A stretch of DNA of 64,000 bases. Origin: Humitalea sp050632385 (GTDB taxonomy: Bacteria > Pseudomonadota > Alphaproteobacteria > Acetobacterales > Acetobacteraceae). The stretch spans positions 1,364,001-1,428,000 of the forward strand of contig NZ_CP192599.1 in the NCBI RefSeq assembly GCF_050632385.1, written 5' to 3'. Made by a program: the position numbers and the translations under genes. Shown here piece after piece: positions 32,287-40,764 of the stretch. The notes below the pieces were generated by a model, which ran no database searches, was not told the origin of the DNA, and worked only from the letters and a program-made list of their open reading frames with translations. The first letter of the stretch is position 1, and each line of letters opens with the position of its first letter.

Positions 32287-32937
32287 CTATCGCGGCGGAG
32301 CGGTGATGTTGCGTTCACGCATCTCCCGCTGCAAGCGCGACACGTCGGACGGTGTGGCGACGATGCGTAATCTCACCACCCAAGCTTGGTTGCCGGCACG
32401 ATCCAGATAGGATCTGGCAGTCGCTACAAGGTCGTCGGCGTTCCTGAAGTTCCATGTATCGCCGCGCAGTTCGATCGGTCCGCCTGGCCGCGGTACCATA
32501 TTGAGAGCATTGCTTGCGTTCATGAACGTGCTGAAAGAGATGTGACCGTTCGAAACCTGGATGCCGGCGTAATGATATACGCTTCTCGACACGTTCTGGC
32601 TCGTTCCTGGCCTAACCTGCGCCTGAGCGAGATAAAGGTTCGGACCCGGGAACGGGGCGACGATGAGCAAGTCCAACAACATGGTCGGCCGGTCACCGCC
32701 ATCCCAATCCACCTGATAGATACCGTTTCGGCGCTGCACTGTCATGATTGTCGTCAATTTGCCCCGCTCTACGGATAAACTGCCGTCCTCCTGCACGGCC
32801 ACAAGCTGAAAACGCTCGGGCAGGCCTGTGATCGGAACCGCGGAGCCCTGTGAGAAAGCGGGGCTTCCCGATTCGAAGCAACCCGTCAAAAGGAGAAGAA
32901 AGAGCATAGACAACAGTTCGCGGCGACCGCCCCTCAT
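32287..32937 (-). CDS. Hypothetical lipoprotein
   Basis: 216 residues starting MRGGRRELLSMLFLLLLTGC: a short basic region, hydrophobic core and lipobox LLTGC, so it is predicted to be lipid-anchored after cleavage at Cys20. The mature part is beta-rich and of no recognised family. The C-terminal 30 residues (RLRIVATPSDVSRLQREMRERN) are helical. The start was set at the ATG giving the lipobox signal rather than at the ATG 13 codons upstream. It lies 91 bp downstream of the Sel1-repeat gene on the same strand, so the two may work together at the envelope. Confidence 0.72.
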   Translation of the reverse strand: MRGGRRELLSMLFLLLLTGCFESGSPAFSQGSAVPITGLPERFQLVAVQEDGSLSVERGKLTTIMTVQRRNGIYQVDWDGGDRPTMLLDLLIVAPFPGPNLYLAQAQVRPGTSQNVSRSVYHYAGIQVSNGHISFSTFMNASNALNMVPRPGGPIELRGDTWNFRNADDLVATARSYLDRAGNQAWVVRLRIVATPSDVSRLQREMRERNITAPPR

Positions 32938-33028
32938 AGGTGAGCCTCCAGCGGCTGCATTTCTTTTGTTGCACAATAAGGATGTGGTTTTGTCATGAAA
33001 TACAAGGGCAAGGGCCGCGATCTGCGTT

Positions 33029-34402
33029 TTATTGGACGCATGAAAATTGATTGCCTTCTCGCCTTGGGGTCAGGGGGAAGTAACAGGATGCGATCCACAC
33101 GTGGGATTGCGAGATCGCGATACGAAGGATCGAGCTGTTCTCGTCCGCGCCGAAACGGCTGTCGATATAGGCCTGGGCGGGGACTTGCCTGACGGTGCAC
33201 GTTTCCCGATTGCGTCCATCAAAGAGGCTGAAAATCTCGCCTGCAAGGAAGCGGCTGCAGACCTGTGTATTCAATCGGTGGCTGCAGCGGTTGAAATACT
33301 CATGGAAGTTTCGGTCGTAGGCAGAGGTCCGCGTCTCGACACACCCTACCGCGCTTCCGCTCGGCATCTGGCGCAGTGCGGTGGCGAAAGGACGAACCTG
33401 TTGCTCGTACAGCCGGCGCGCCTCCGTATGGTTCTGCGCGACCGCGAGTTGCAGATGGCGTTCGGCGGTCAGGGCGTCCTTGGCCACGCCTTCGGCATGG
33501 AAATACATGTATCCAGCAAGATACTGGCCATCTCGCTCGCCGCCCTGGGATGCGCGCAACGCCCAAGCGAGGGCATCTGGATGGCTTTGCCGCAACCCCC
33601 CGCGTCCTTGGTAGAAGTAGAAGGCAAGGGCGGACTGCGCGCCGGGTAGGCCCAGGTTCGCGGCACGCTGGTAGTGCTGCGCTGCCTCGACATATTGGCG
33701 CAATTGGTTGTGGGCCATCCCCAGCCCGTAGGCGCCTTCACGCTCCCCAGCGGCATCTGCCTGCGCGTAAGCGGCGATAGCGCGACGGGGGTTGCCTGAC
33801 CGCAGGAAGAAATCTCCGATGTATGCGTAGGCCCCGGCCGCACCGCCCGCCCCAGCACGCTCCATCAGGGCGACGCCGCGTTCTTGCCGTGCTGCATTGC
33901 CTGCTTGCCGAAGCTCTATCGACGCCGCGAGCCACAAGGCCGAGGGCACACTTCGATCAATCGCGGGCTCCAGAAGCCGTAGGGCCAGATCGGGATTCAA
34001 CGGCACGCCGCGCCCGTCTGCGTGAATATTGGCGAGCAGGACCGCTGCCATCGCCCATTGCCGATCATATGCGATCTGCGCGTGCCGGAACGCGAGTGCC
34101 TTGTCCGCATCTGTTGGTGTCCCGGCCGTCAGCGCTCTGCCATAGCGATAGTGAAGCTCTGGACGGTCGAGCTTCTCGACGGCGGTTCGGCACGCCGTGC
34201 GGGCCTCCGCCACGCTGATGTTGCTGATCGGGACGCCGCCCGTTGCAAGGCGTTCGTCCGGGTGCGCCGCCAGTCGCGTGCACTCCGCGGCCCAGGCCGT
34301 CGGTGATTTATGGGTGACCGCAAGGATGGCGGCGATGAGGGCCAGAACACCGGCAAGGACTGCGATGTCGCGACGCGACACGGATCGGGGGGGCGCGTTC
34401 AT
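33029..34402 (-). CDS. Membrane-anchored Sel1-repeat (TPR-like) protein
   Basis: 457 residues with one N-terminal membrane segment (about residues 12-30, IAVLAGVLALIAAILAVTH). Several Sel1-like repeats lie roughly between residues 95 and 330, visible in runs such as AAVLLANIHADGRGVPLNPDLALRLLEPA, SALAFYFYQGRGGLRQSHPDALAW and GQYLAGYMYFHAEGVAKDALTAERHL. The C-terminal ~120 residues contain six cysteines and a mixed alpha/beta pattern. Sel1 proteins serve as protein-interaction scaffolds. Nothing visible specifies the partner; the adjacent lipoprotein is the obvious candidate. Confidence 0.8.
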   Translation of the reverse strand: MNAPPRSVSRRDIAVLAGVLALIAAILAVTHKSPTAWAAECTRLAAHPDERLATGGVPISNISVAEARTACRTAVEKLDRPELHYRYGRALTAGTPTDADKALAFRHAQIAYDRQWAMAAVLLANIHADGRGVPLNPDLALRLLEPAIDRSVPSALWLAASIELRQAGNAARQERGVALMERAGAGGAAGAYAYIGDFFLRSGNPRRAIAAYAQADAAGEREGAYGLGMAHNQLRQYVEAAQHYQRAANLGLPGAQSALAFYFYQGRGGLRQSHPDALAWALRASQGGERDGQYLAGYMYFHAEGVAKDALTAERHLQLAVAQNHTEARRLYEQQVRPFATALRQMPSGSAVGCVETRTSAYDRNFHEYFNRCSHRLNTQVCSRFLAGEIFSLFDGRNRETCTVRQVPAQAYIDSRFGADENSSILRIAISQSHVWIASCYFPLTPRREGNQFSCVQ

Positions 34403-34698
34403 TGGAGCATGCGAAGGTGCTTTTCCTTCGTTCGCGGTAACGGACTAGAAATGATCGCTGTAGGACCCCGGCACTGTCGAGGCTCCGATTGGGCCTGGTG
34501 GGCCATTCTCGCATGATCGTGTTGGCCGGTTGCGGCGTCATGCGGCAATGACAGCCCCTTGCGCGCAAATCACCTAACTGCCCCGGCCCGCGTTCCATGG
34601 CGGGCAATGCCGTCCCACTGGCTGCGATTCCCGCCTTAGGTTTGATTGCCCGGCCGCGGCCCGCGTGCGAGCGTCCGGCATTCTTCTGGGGAACCGAC
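34403..34698. other. Gap at the probable island / chromosome transition
   Basis: 296-bp divergent gap between the Sel1-repeat gene and the ABC transporter operon. It must hold the promoters of both. No repeat of the tRNA-Arg end, no hairpin of note and no small gene was seen. GC content and codon pattern change to the core type from here on. Confidence 0.4.
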
Positions 34699-35733
34699 AT
34701 GCGCCCTCTGCTCACCTGCCTTGCCGCCCTGGCGATCGCGACGCCCGCGATCGCCCAGGGGCCCGCAACGCCCGCCCCGGTCACGCTCCTGGCCTATTCC
34801 GGGATCTTCCGGGACAATTATTCCGAGGTCGTGACGGCCCCCTTCGGCCCGGTGCAATATGCCGAGGCGGTCACCAGCGCGCAGATGCTGGGCACCCTGC
34901 GCGCCCAGCGGGCCGATCCGCAGGTCGATGTCGTGATCATGGATGTGACCGTGGCGGCCCAAGCCTGCGCCGAGGGCCTGGTCGAACCGTTGAACGCCGC
35001 CGACTTCCCGGTCTTCGCCGAACTGGATCCGATGGCGCGCAGCGCCGGCGGCGCCTGCGGCCCGGGGGTCCTGTATGACCACCTGGTCATGGTCTACGAC
35101 ACGCGCTCGATCAGCCCCGCGCCGGCGGGCCTTGCCGCCATGTGGGACCCGGCGCAGCGCGGCCGGGTCGCGCTGGCAGCACCCCCGAACATCCAGGGCC
35201 TGGCCCTGACCGCGATCCTGGCCCATTCGCTGTCGGGCGACTGGCGCAACATCAATCCCGCCATCGCGCGGCTGCGCGAACTGGCGCCCGCGGTGCAGAC
35301 CTTCAATCCCAACCCTGATGGCTATACCTTGATCCTGAACGACCAGGTGCGCCTGGCCACGGGCTGGAACGCGCGGGCGCAATTGTATGCCGACCAGTCG
35401 CAGGGCCGCATCGGCGTGGTGCTGCCGGCCGAGGGCACGGTGTTCCAGGTCAACACCATCAACATCGTCGCCAATGCCAAGAACCGCGCCGGGGCGGCGC
35501 GTTTCGTGACGCATGCGCTGTCGGCCGGCCCGCAGGCCGCCTTCACCGAACGCATGTACTACGGCCCGACCAATGCGAACGCGCAGGTCGCCCCGGCGGC
35601 GCTGGCGCGCACGGCCCTGGCGCCGGAGTCCCGTGCCCGTGTTATCCCGCTCGACTGGGCGCAGATGATCCCGCTGCGGGAGGCCTGGAACCAGCGCTGG
35701 CGGCGTGAGGTCGTTGCGGCGTCGAGCCGCTGA
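34699..35733 (+). CDS. ABC transporter substrate-binding protein (polyamine/iron type)
   Basis: 344 residues with a signal peptide (MRPLLTCLAALAIATPAIAQ), so periplasmic. The fold pattern matches the PotD/AfuA-like extracellular binding protein family (LLAYSGIFRDNYSEVVTAPF, VDVVIMDVTVAAQACAEGLVEPL, GVLYDHLVMVYDT). The ATG at 34699 fits the signal peptide and a GGGGAA ribosome site; an upstream ATG at 34597 is not needed. First gene of a run through at least 41.7 kb; the ligand is unknown but probably a small cation or polyamine. Confidence 0.87.
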   Translation: MRPLLTCLAALAIATPAIAQGPATPAPVTLLAYSGIFRDNYSEVVTAPFGPVQYAEAVTSAQMLGTLRAQRADPQVDVVIMDVTVAAQACAEGLVEPLNAADFPVFAELDPMARSAGGACGPGVLYDHLVMVYDTRSISPAPAGLAAMWDPAQRGRVALAAPPNIQGLALTAILAHSLSGDWRNINPAIARLRELAPAVQTFNPNPDGYTLILNDQVRLATGWNARAQLYADQSQGRIGVVLPAEGTVFQVNTINIVANAKNRAGAARFVTHALSAGPQAAFTERMYYGPTNANAQVAPAALARTALAPESRARVIPLDWAQMIPLREAWNQRWRREVVAASSR

Positions 35734-35740
35734 GCCCCGT

Positions 35741-35793
35741 GTCGGAGAGGCATGTCTTGAATACCCCGCGTCGGAGACGCCTGTCTTGAGTAC
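35741..35793 (+). repeat. Two tandem 24-bp repeats between binding-protein and ATPase genes
   Basis: GTCGGAGAGGCATGTCTTGA-ATAC (35741-35764) and GTCGGAGACGCCTGTCTTGA-GTAC (35770-35793) match at 20 of 24 positions with a 29-bp period. The second copy contains the TTG start codon of the ATPase gene. The motif resembles the end repeats of the IS481-type element at 59.8-61.1 kb, so it may be a remnant of an insertion. Confidence 0.7.
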
Positions 35794-36826
35794 ACTGTCT
35801 GACACGCATCTTTCGTTGACCGGGCTGACGCGGCGGTTCGGCAAGAATGCCCCCGCCGTCGATGCGCTGAACCTGGATGTGCCGCGGGGGGCCTTGCTGG
35901 CGCTGCTCGGCCCATCGGGCTGCGGCAAGACCACGACCTTGCGGCTGATCGCGGGGCTGGAGCGGGCGGATGCGGGCCAAGTCCTCGTCGCCGGGCGCGA
36001 CGTGACCGGGTTGGCGCCGGAGGCACGGAACATGGGCGTCGTGTTCCAGTCCTACGCGCTGTTCCCGCATATGACGGCGGCGGGCAATGTCGGCTTTGGG
36101 CTGGAGACCCGGCGCCTGAGCCGCGCCGAGCGCGATGCGCGGGTGGCCGAGGCGCTGGCGATGGTCGGCCTGTCCGCGCTGGCCACGCGCAAGCCCCGCG
36201 CGCTGTCCGGCGGGCAGCAGCAGCGCGTGGCGCTGGCGCGCGCCCTGGCGATCCGCCCGGACCTGCTGCTGCTGGACGAACCGCTGTCGGCGCTGGACGC
36301 CCAGTTGCGGGATGGCGTGCGGGAGGAGATCCGCGCCCTGCAACGCCGCCTGGGCACCACCGCCGTCTTCGTCACCCACGACCAGGCCGAGGCCCTGGCC
36401 ATGGCCGACCTGGTCGCGGTGATGGACCGCGGCCGGCTGGAACAATGCGGCCCGCCGGAGGCGCTGTTCGAACACCCGGCCACCGCCTTCGTCGCCGGCT
36501 TCGTCGGGCGCAATTCGCGCTTCGATGCGGTGGTCGAGGCGCCGGGCCGCATCCGCATCGGCGGCACCGCCTTCGCCGCCGAGACGACGCCGGCCCCCGG
36601 CGCGGCCCTGGCCTTCATCCGGCCGCATCGCGTGGCGCTGGGGGAGTCGGGCGACCTGCCCGCGACGGTCGCCACCCGCACCTATGAGGGCGCGATGGCG
36701 CTGATCACCCTGGACACGCCCATCGGGCCGCTGCTGGCCGAGGTCGCCGCCGCCGCCCCCTTCCGCGCGGGCGAAAAACTCTTCGCCACCCTGCCGCCCG
36801 GGGCCTGGCGGGTTTTTCCGGCGTGA
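35786..36826 (+). CDS. ABC transporter ATP-binding protein (PotA-like)
   Basis: 346-residue nucleotide-binding subunit. Walker A GPSGCGKTTT, Q-loop FQSYALFPHMT, signature LSGGQQQRVALARAL, Walker B LLLLDEPLSALD and the switch His in VTHDQ are all present, followed by a C-terminal TOBE-type regulatory domain. The start is taken as TTG at 35786 (MSTLSDTHLSLTGLTRRFG); a GTG at 35705 would extend it into the preceding gene without adding conserved sequence. The stop overlaps the permease start (GTGA). Confidence 0.92.
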   Translation: MSTLSDTHLSLTGLTRRFGKNAPAVDALNLDVPRGALLALLGPSGCGKTTTLRLIAGLERADAGQVLVAGRDVTGLAPEARNMGVVFQSYALFPHMTAAGNVGFGLETRRLSRAERDARVAEALAMVGLSALATRKPRALSGGQQQRVALARALAIRPDLLLLDEPLSALDAQLRDGVREEIRALQRRLGTTAVFVTHDQAEALAMADLVAVMDRGRLEQCGPPEALFEHPATAFVAGFVGRNSRFDAVVEAPGRIRIGGTAFAAETTPAPGAALAFIRPHRVALGESGDLPATVATRTYEGAMALITLDTPIGPLLAEVAAAAPFRAGEKLFATLPPGAWRVFPA

Positions 36827-37644
36827 TCGGCTGGCTGCTCGCGGCCCCGGCCCTGGCCGTCATGGCCCTGGGATTCCTGCTGCCCGTCGCGGTGCTGTTC
36901 CGCATCAGCCTGAACCGCACCGACGACATGGGGGCGATGCGCGAGGCCGTGACGCTCGACACCTATGCCAAGCTGCTGGGCGACGACCAGACGCTGGGGT
37001 TGGCGATCGATACGCTGTGGCTGGCGGCCGGCTGTGCCGCCATGGCGGCGGCGCTGGCGCTGCCGGTGGTGCTGGCGATCCGCGCGGCATCGCCCGCCTG
37101 GCGCGGTGCGCTGGCGCTGGCGGCGGTGGCGCCGCTGCTGGTGTCGGGCACCGCGCGGATTATCGGCTGGCTGGCGATCCTGGGGGATTCGGGGCTGGTG
37201 AACATGCTGCTGGTGCTGCTTGGCGTGCCGGCGCAGCGGTTGATCAACAACTGGACCGGGGTGTGGATCGGGCTGACGGAAAGCCTGATGCCCTATGCCG
37301 TGCTGGTGCTGCTGGCGGGGTTGGGGCGGTTGGACCCGCGGCTGGATGAGGCGGCGGCGACGCTTGGGGCCTCCCGCACCCGGGCGTTTCTGCGGGTGAC
37401 CTTGCCCTTGGCGGCGCCGGCGCTGCTGGCGGCCTTCATCCTGTGCCTGGTGCTGGGGATCTCGGCCTTCATCACGCCAAAGCTGATGGGCGGCGGGCGG
37501 GTCTTCGTGATCGCGACCGAGATCTACGACCTGGCGTTGCAGACGGTGGATTGGCCGGCGGCGGCGGCGCTGGCGATGCTGCTGCTGGGCGGGCTGATGG
37601 CCCTGGCCGCCTTGCGCAGCGCCATCGGGAGCCCCCGGAAGTGA
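36823..37644 (+). CDS. ABC transporter permease, PotB-like
   Basis: 273 residues, about six transmembrane helices, with the EAA-type loop LDEAAATLGASRTRAFLRVTLPLAAP near residue 180 that contacts the ATPase. GTG start overlapping the ATPase stop; its own stop overlaps the next permease start. One half of the predicted heterodimeric channel for the substrate bound by the product of the gene at 34699. Confidence 0.92.
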   Translation: MIGWLLAAPALAVMALGFLLPVAVLFRISLNRTDDMGAMREAVTLDTYAKLLGDDQTLGLAIDTLWLAAGCAAMAAALALPVVLAIRAASPAWRGALALAAVAPLLVSGTARIIGWLAILGDSGLVNMLLVLLGVPAQRLINNWTGVWIGLTESLMPYAVLVLLAGLGRLDPRLDEAAATLGASRTRAFLRVTLPLAAPALLAAFILCLVLGISAFITPKLMGGGRVFVIATEIYDLALQTVDWPAAAALAMLLLGGLMALAALRSAIGSPRK

Positions 37645-38447
37645 GCCGGGCCGGGCCGCGCCGGCCGGGGCCGGTGCTGTGGCTGCTGGCGGTCGCGGGT
37701 TTCGGGCTGCTGCTGGCGCCGGCACTGGTGGTGGGGGTGGTGTCGTTTTCCTCCGGCGCCTTCCTGTCCTTCCCGCCGCCGGGGTTTTCGCTCCGCTGGT
37801 ATGCGGCGTTGCTGGCGAACCAGGATATCCGGGCGGCGCTGGCGACCTCCGGCATGCTGGCGCTGATGGTGGCGGTGGTGTCGCTGCTGATCGGCACGCC
37901 GGCGGCCTATGCCATCGCGCGGCTGCGGTTTCCTGGGCGGGGGCTGGTCGCCGGGGTGCTGGCGGCGCCGTTGTTGCTGCCGACCCTGGTGCTGGGCCTG
38001 GCGCTGCTGCTGGCGCTGCAACCGATGAAGCTGGTGGCGACCTGGCCCGGGCTGGTGCTGGCGCATTGCACCCTGGCGGTGCCCTTTGCCGTGCGCATCA
38101 TGACCGCCGCCATCGCCGCGGTGCCGGATGAGTTGGAGGCCGCGGCCCGGACGCTCGGTGCCTCGCCCTTGCGGGCGGTGGTGCGGGTGACGCTGCCACT
38201 GGCGGCGCCCGGACTTTTTGCCGCCGCCGCCCTGGCGTTCCTGGTCAGCTTCGACGAAACGGTGATCTCGCTGTTCCTGGTGGGACCGCGCCTGACCACC
38301 CTTCCGGTGGAGTTGTTCCGCTATGCCGAAAACCGCAACGATCCCCTGATCGCCGCACTTGCCATGGTTCTTATCGTCATCGCTTTGGCCATCGTGTTGA
38401 TTGTCGAACGCGCCGCGGGGCTGACCCGCTCCCTGTCCAAGGATTGA
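37641..38447 (+). CDS. ABC transporter permease, PotC-like
   Basis: 268 residues with six predicted membrane helices and the EAA loop LEAAARTLGASPLRAVVRVTLPLAAP. GTG start at 37641 overlaps the previous stop by four bases; longer in-frame starts would run through the coding sequence of the first permease in a frame with no conserved sequence. The second channel half; tight overlaps through the four genes show a single operon. Confidence 0.92.
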   Translation: MSRAGPRRPGPVLWLLAVAGFGLLLAPALVVGVVSFSSGAFLSFPPPGFSLRWYAALLANQDIRAALATSGMLALMVAVVSLLIGTPAAYAIARLRFPGRGLVAGVLAAPLLLPTLVLGLALLLALQPMKLVATWPGLVLAHCTLAVPFAVRIMTAAIAAVPDELEAAARTLGASPLRAVVRVTLPLAAPGLFAAAALAFLVSFDETVISLFLVGPRLTTLPVELFRYAENRNDPLIAALAMVLIVIALAIVLIVERAAGLTRSLSKD

Positions 38448-38452
38448 ACACC

Positions 38453-39118
38453 GTGCAGAAATATGTCGTGGGCCCGATGCCCAGCCAGATCAGCGCCGAG
38501 GTTGTTGCCCTGCTGGAGCAGGCCGAGACCGCTACCATTGGCCATTGGCGCCACTGGGGTTTCGTTGACCGCGGCATCCAGGGGATGCTGAAGGGCAAGC
38601 GCGTCGCCGGCACCGCCGTGACCGTGCAGATCCCGAGCGCCGACAGCACCTTGCTGCACCACGCGCTCGGCCTGCTGCGCCCGGGCGATGTGCTGGTGGT
38701 GGATCGGCTGGGCGATGTGCGCCACGCCTGCTGGGGTGGCGGCGTCACCGTCGCGGCCAAGGCCGCCGGCGCCAAGGCCGGCGTCGTCGATGGGCCCTGC
38801 ACCGACCTGGAGGAGGTCGAGGCATCGGACTTCCCGCTCTATGGCCGGGGCCTCGCGCCCATCACCACCCGTGTCTACGACCTGGGCGGGCGGATGAACG
38901 TGCCCGTGTCGATCGGCGGCGTGGTGGTGATGCCGGGCGATGCCGTGCTCTGCGACGACAGCGGCGTGCTGATCCTGCCGCCGGACGAGGCCGAGGAAGA
39001 AGCCCGTGCCGCCATCGCCCGCCAGGCGCGCGGCTTGCTGGTGCAGGATCGCTGCACCAAGGGCGAGAAGCTGGGCGACATCAGCGGCGCGACCGCCAAG
39101 GTGCTGGCCGGGCTGTGA
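38453..39118 (+). CDS. RraA family protein (HMG/oxaloacetate-type aldolase-like)
   Basis: 221 residues of the RraA / 4-hydroxy-4-methyl-2-oxoglutarate aldolase family: KRVAGTAVTVQ, LLRPGDVLVVDRLGDVRHACWGG, AGAKAGVVDGPCTDLEEVEASDFPLYGRG and PGDAVLCDDSGVLILPP. Members are either metal-dependent class II aldolases acting on 4-carboxy-4-hydroxy-2-oxo acids or RNase E inhibitors; the catabolic context favours an enzyme. I chose GTG at 38453 because AAGGA lies nine bases upstream; a TTG at 38444 overlapping the permease stop is possible. Confidence 0.87.
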   Translation: MQKYVVGPMPSQISAEVVALLEQAETATIGHWRHWGFVDRGIQGMLKGKRVAGTAVTVQIPSADSTLLHHALGLLRPGDVLVVDRLGDVRHACWGGGVTVAAKAAGAKAGVVDGPCTDLEEVEASDFPLYGRGLAPITTRVYDLGGRMNVPVSIGGVVVMPGDAVLCDDSGVLILPPDEAEEEARAAIARQARGLLVQDRCTKGEKLGDISGATAKVLAGL

Positions 39119-40752
39119 CCATCGCCGGCCTGGGCGCCTGCCAGAAGAAGCCGGCCCGCGGCGCGCGGGGCATGGTCTGCACCAACCACCCGCTCGCTTC
39201 GGCGGCGGGGGCGGAGGTGCTGTCGGCCGGCGGCAATGCCGTGGATGCCGCGATCGCCGCCCTGTTCAGCCTGACTGTCGTGGAACCCATGATGGTCGGG
39301 CTGCTGGGCGGGGGCGTCGCGCATCTGCGCATGGCCGATGGAAGGCACAGCGTGATCGACGGGCTGAGCCGCGCGCCGGCGGCCGCCACCCCGGACATGT
39401 ATGCGCTGGACAAGGCGGGCGAGGTTCTGGGCCGGGCCAATGTCTATGGCGCCCTTGCAGTCGCGGTGCCGGCGGCGCTGCCGGCCTGGTGCCATGCGCT
39501 GGAAGCCTATGGCACCTGGTCGCTGGATGATGTGATGCAACCGGCGATCCGCCTGGCCGAGCGGGGGTTCCTGGCGACCTCCTACCTGTCCGACGCCATT
39601 GCCGATGCGGCGGCCGACCTGGCGCAGGATGCCGACCTGGCCGCGCGGTTCTTGCCGGGTGGCACAAGGATCGCGGCGGGCCAAAGGCTGGTCCAGGCCG
39701 ATTATGGCGCGACCCTGCGGGAGGTTGCGGCCAAGGGCGCCGCCGCCTGGGAAGGCCCCTTGGGGCAGGCGATCACGGCTGCTTGCGGGCTGGTCTCGGC
39801 GGCTGACCTGGCGGAGGCGGTGCCGCTGGAACGGATGCCCATCCACGGCGACTATCGCGGCTTCGACGTGTTCGGGCCGCCGCCGCCGGCGTCATCGGGC
39901 GTGCATGTCGCGCAGATGCTGAATATTCTGGAGGGGTTCGATGTCGCGAGCCTGGGCTTCGGTTCGGCCCGGTCGGTGCATCTGCTGGCGGAAGTGCTGA
40001 AAATCGCCTTTGCCGACCGCGCCGTGGCGACCGCCGATCCGGCCTTCGTGGACGTGCCGGTGGATCGGTTGATCGCGAAATCCTTCGCGGCATCGCGTCG
40101 GGCGCAGATCGACATGGAGCGGGCGGGCGTCTGGACGGCGGATCCGTCGCTGCGGGAATCCGCCAATACCACCCATGTCACCGTCGCGGATGAGGCGGGG
40201 AACATCGTCGCCACCACCCAGACCATCAACAGCCTGTTCGGCGCCCGCATCGCGGTGCCGGGCACCGGGCTGATCGCCAACAACTACATGCTGAACTTCG
40301 ACCCGCATCCTGGGCGGGCGCTGTCGATCGAACCGGGCAAGCGGGTGTTCACGTCCATGGCGCCGATGATCGTGTTGCGCGACCAGAAGCCGGTGTTCGC
40401 GCTGGGGCTGCCGGGCGGGTTGCGGATCTTTGGCTCGGCCATGCAGGCCATCGTCAACCTGATCGACCACCGCATGCCCTTGCAGGAGGCGGTGGAATCC
40501 CCCCGTGTCTGGACCATGGGCGGGGAGTTGGAGATCGAACCGGCCATCGAGCCGGTCGAGGACCTGGCGGCGCTCGGCCATGACGTGAAGCGCGTAAAGA
40601 CCATCGGCGGTGGTATGAATGCCATCGCCTTCGACGACGACGGCGCCATGACGGGCGCCGCCTGCTGGCGCGCCGATGGCTGCGTGGTGGCGTTGGGTGG
40701 CGGCCTGGCCCGCGCCGGCGTGCGCTTTTCGCCCGATGCGCCGGCCACCTGA
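39115..40752 (+). CDS. Gamma-glutamyltransferase family protein
   Basis: 545 residues, N-terminal nucleophile hydrolase family. Features: an early HPLASAAGAEVLSAGGNAVDAAIAA, the autoprocessing site with the conserved nucleophilic Thr in ANTTHVTVADEAGNIVATTQTIN, a GSxxIP-like turn replaced by SLFGARIAVPGTG, and the MAPMIVLRDQKPVFALGLPGG end. There is no signal peptide, so it is probably cytosolic, unlike periplasmic glutathione-cleaving members. Linked by overlap to the RraA-like gene and the transporter, it may process a gamma-glutamyl or amide compound imported by the operon. Confidence 0.88.
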   Translation: MTIAGLGACQKKPARGARGMVCTNHPLASAAGAEVLSAGGNAVDAAIAALFSLTVVEPMMVGLLGGGVAHLRMADGRHSVIDGLSRAPAAATPDMYALDKAGEVLGRANVYGALAVAVPAALPAWCHALEAYGTWSLDDVMQPAIRLAERGFLATSYLSDAIADAAADLAQDADLAARFLPGGTRIAAGQRLVQADYGATLREVAAKGAAAWEGPLGQAITAACGLVSAADLAEAVPLERMPIHGDYRGFDVFGPPPPASSGVHVAQMLNILEGFDVASLGFGSARSVHLLAEVLKIAFADRAVATADPAFVDVPVDRLIAKSFAASRRAQIDMERAGVWTADPSLRESANTTHVTVADEAGNIVATTQTINSLFGARIAVPGTGLIANNYMLNFDPHPGRALSIEPGKRVFTSMAPMIVLRDQKPVFALGLPGGLRIFGSAMQAIVNLIDHRMPLQEAVESPRVWTMGGELEIEPAIEPVEDLAALGHDVKRVKTIGGGMNAIAFDDDGAMTGAACWRADGCVVALGGGLARAGVRFSPDAPAT

Positions 40753-40764
40753 CAGGAGAGTGCC

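Noticed and set aside
34250..34280. GTCCGGGTGCGCC as the right copy of the tRNA-Arg end
   Set aside because: Only a loose similarity to TCCGGGCGCACC, inside the coding sequence of the Sel1-repeat gene; not better than chance in GC-rich DNA.
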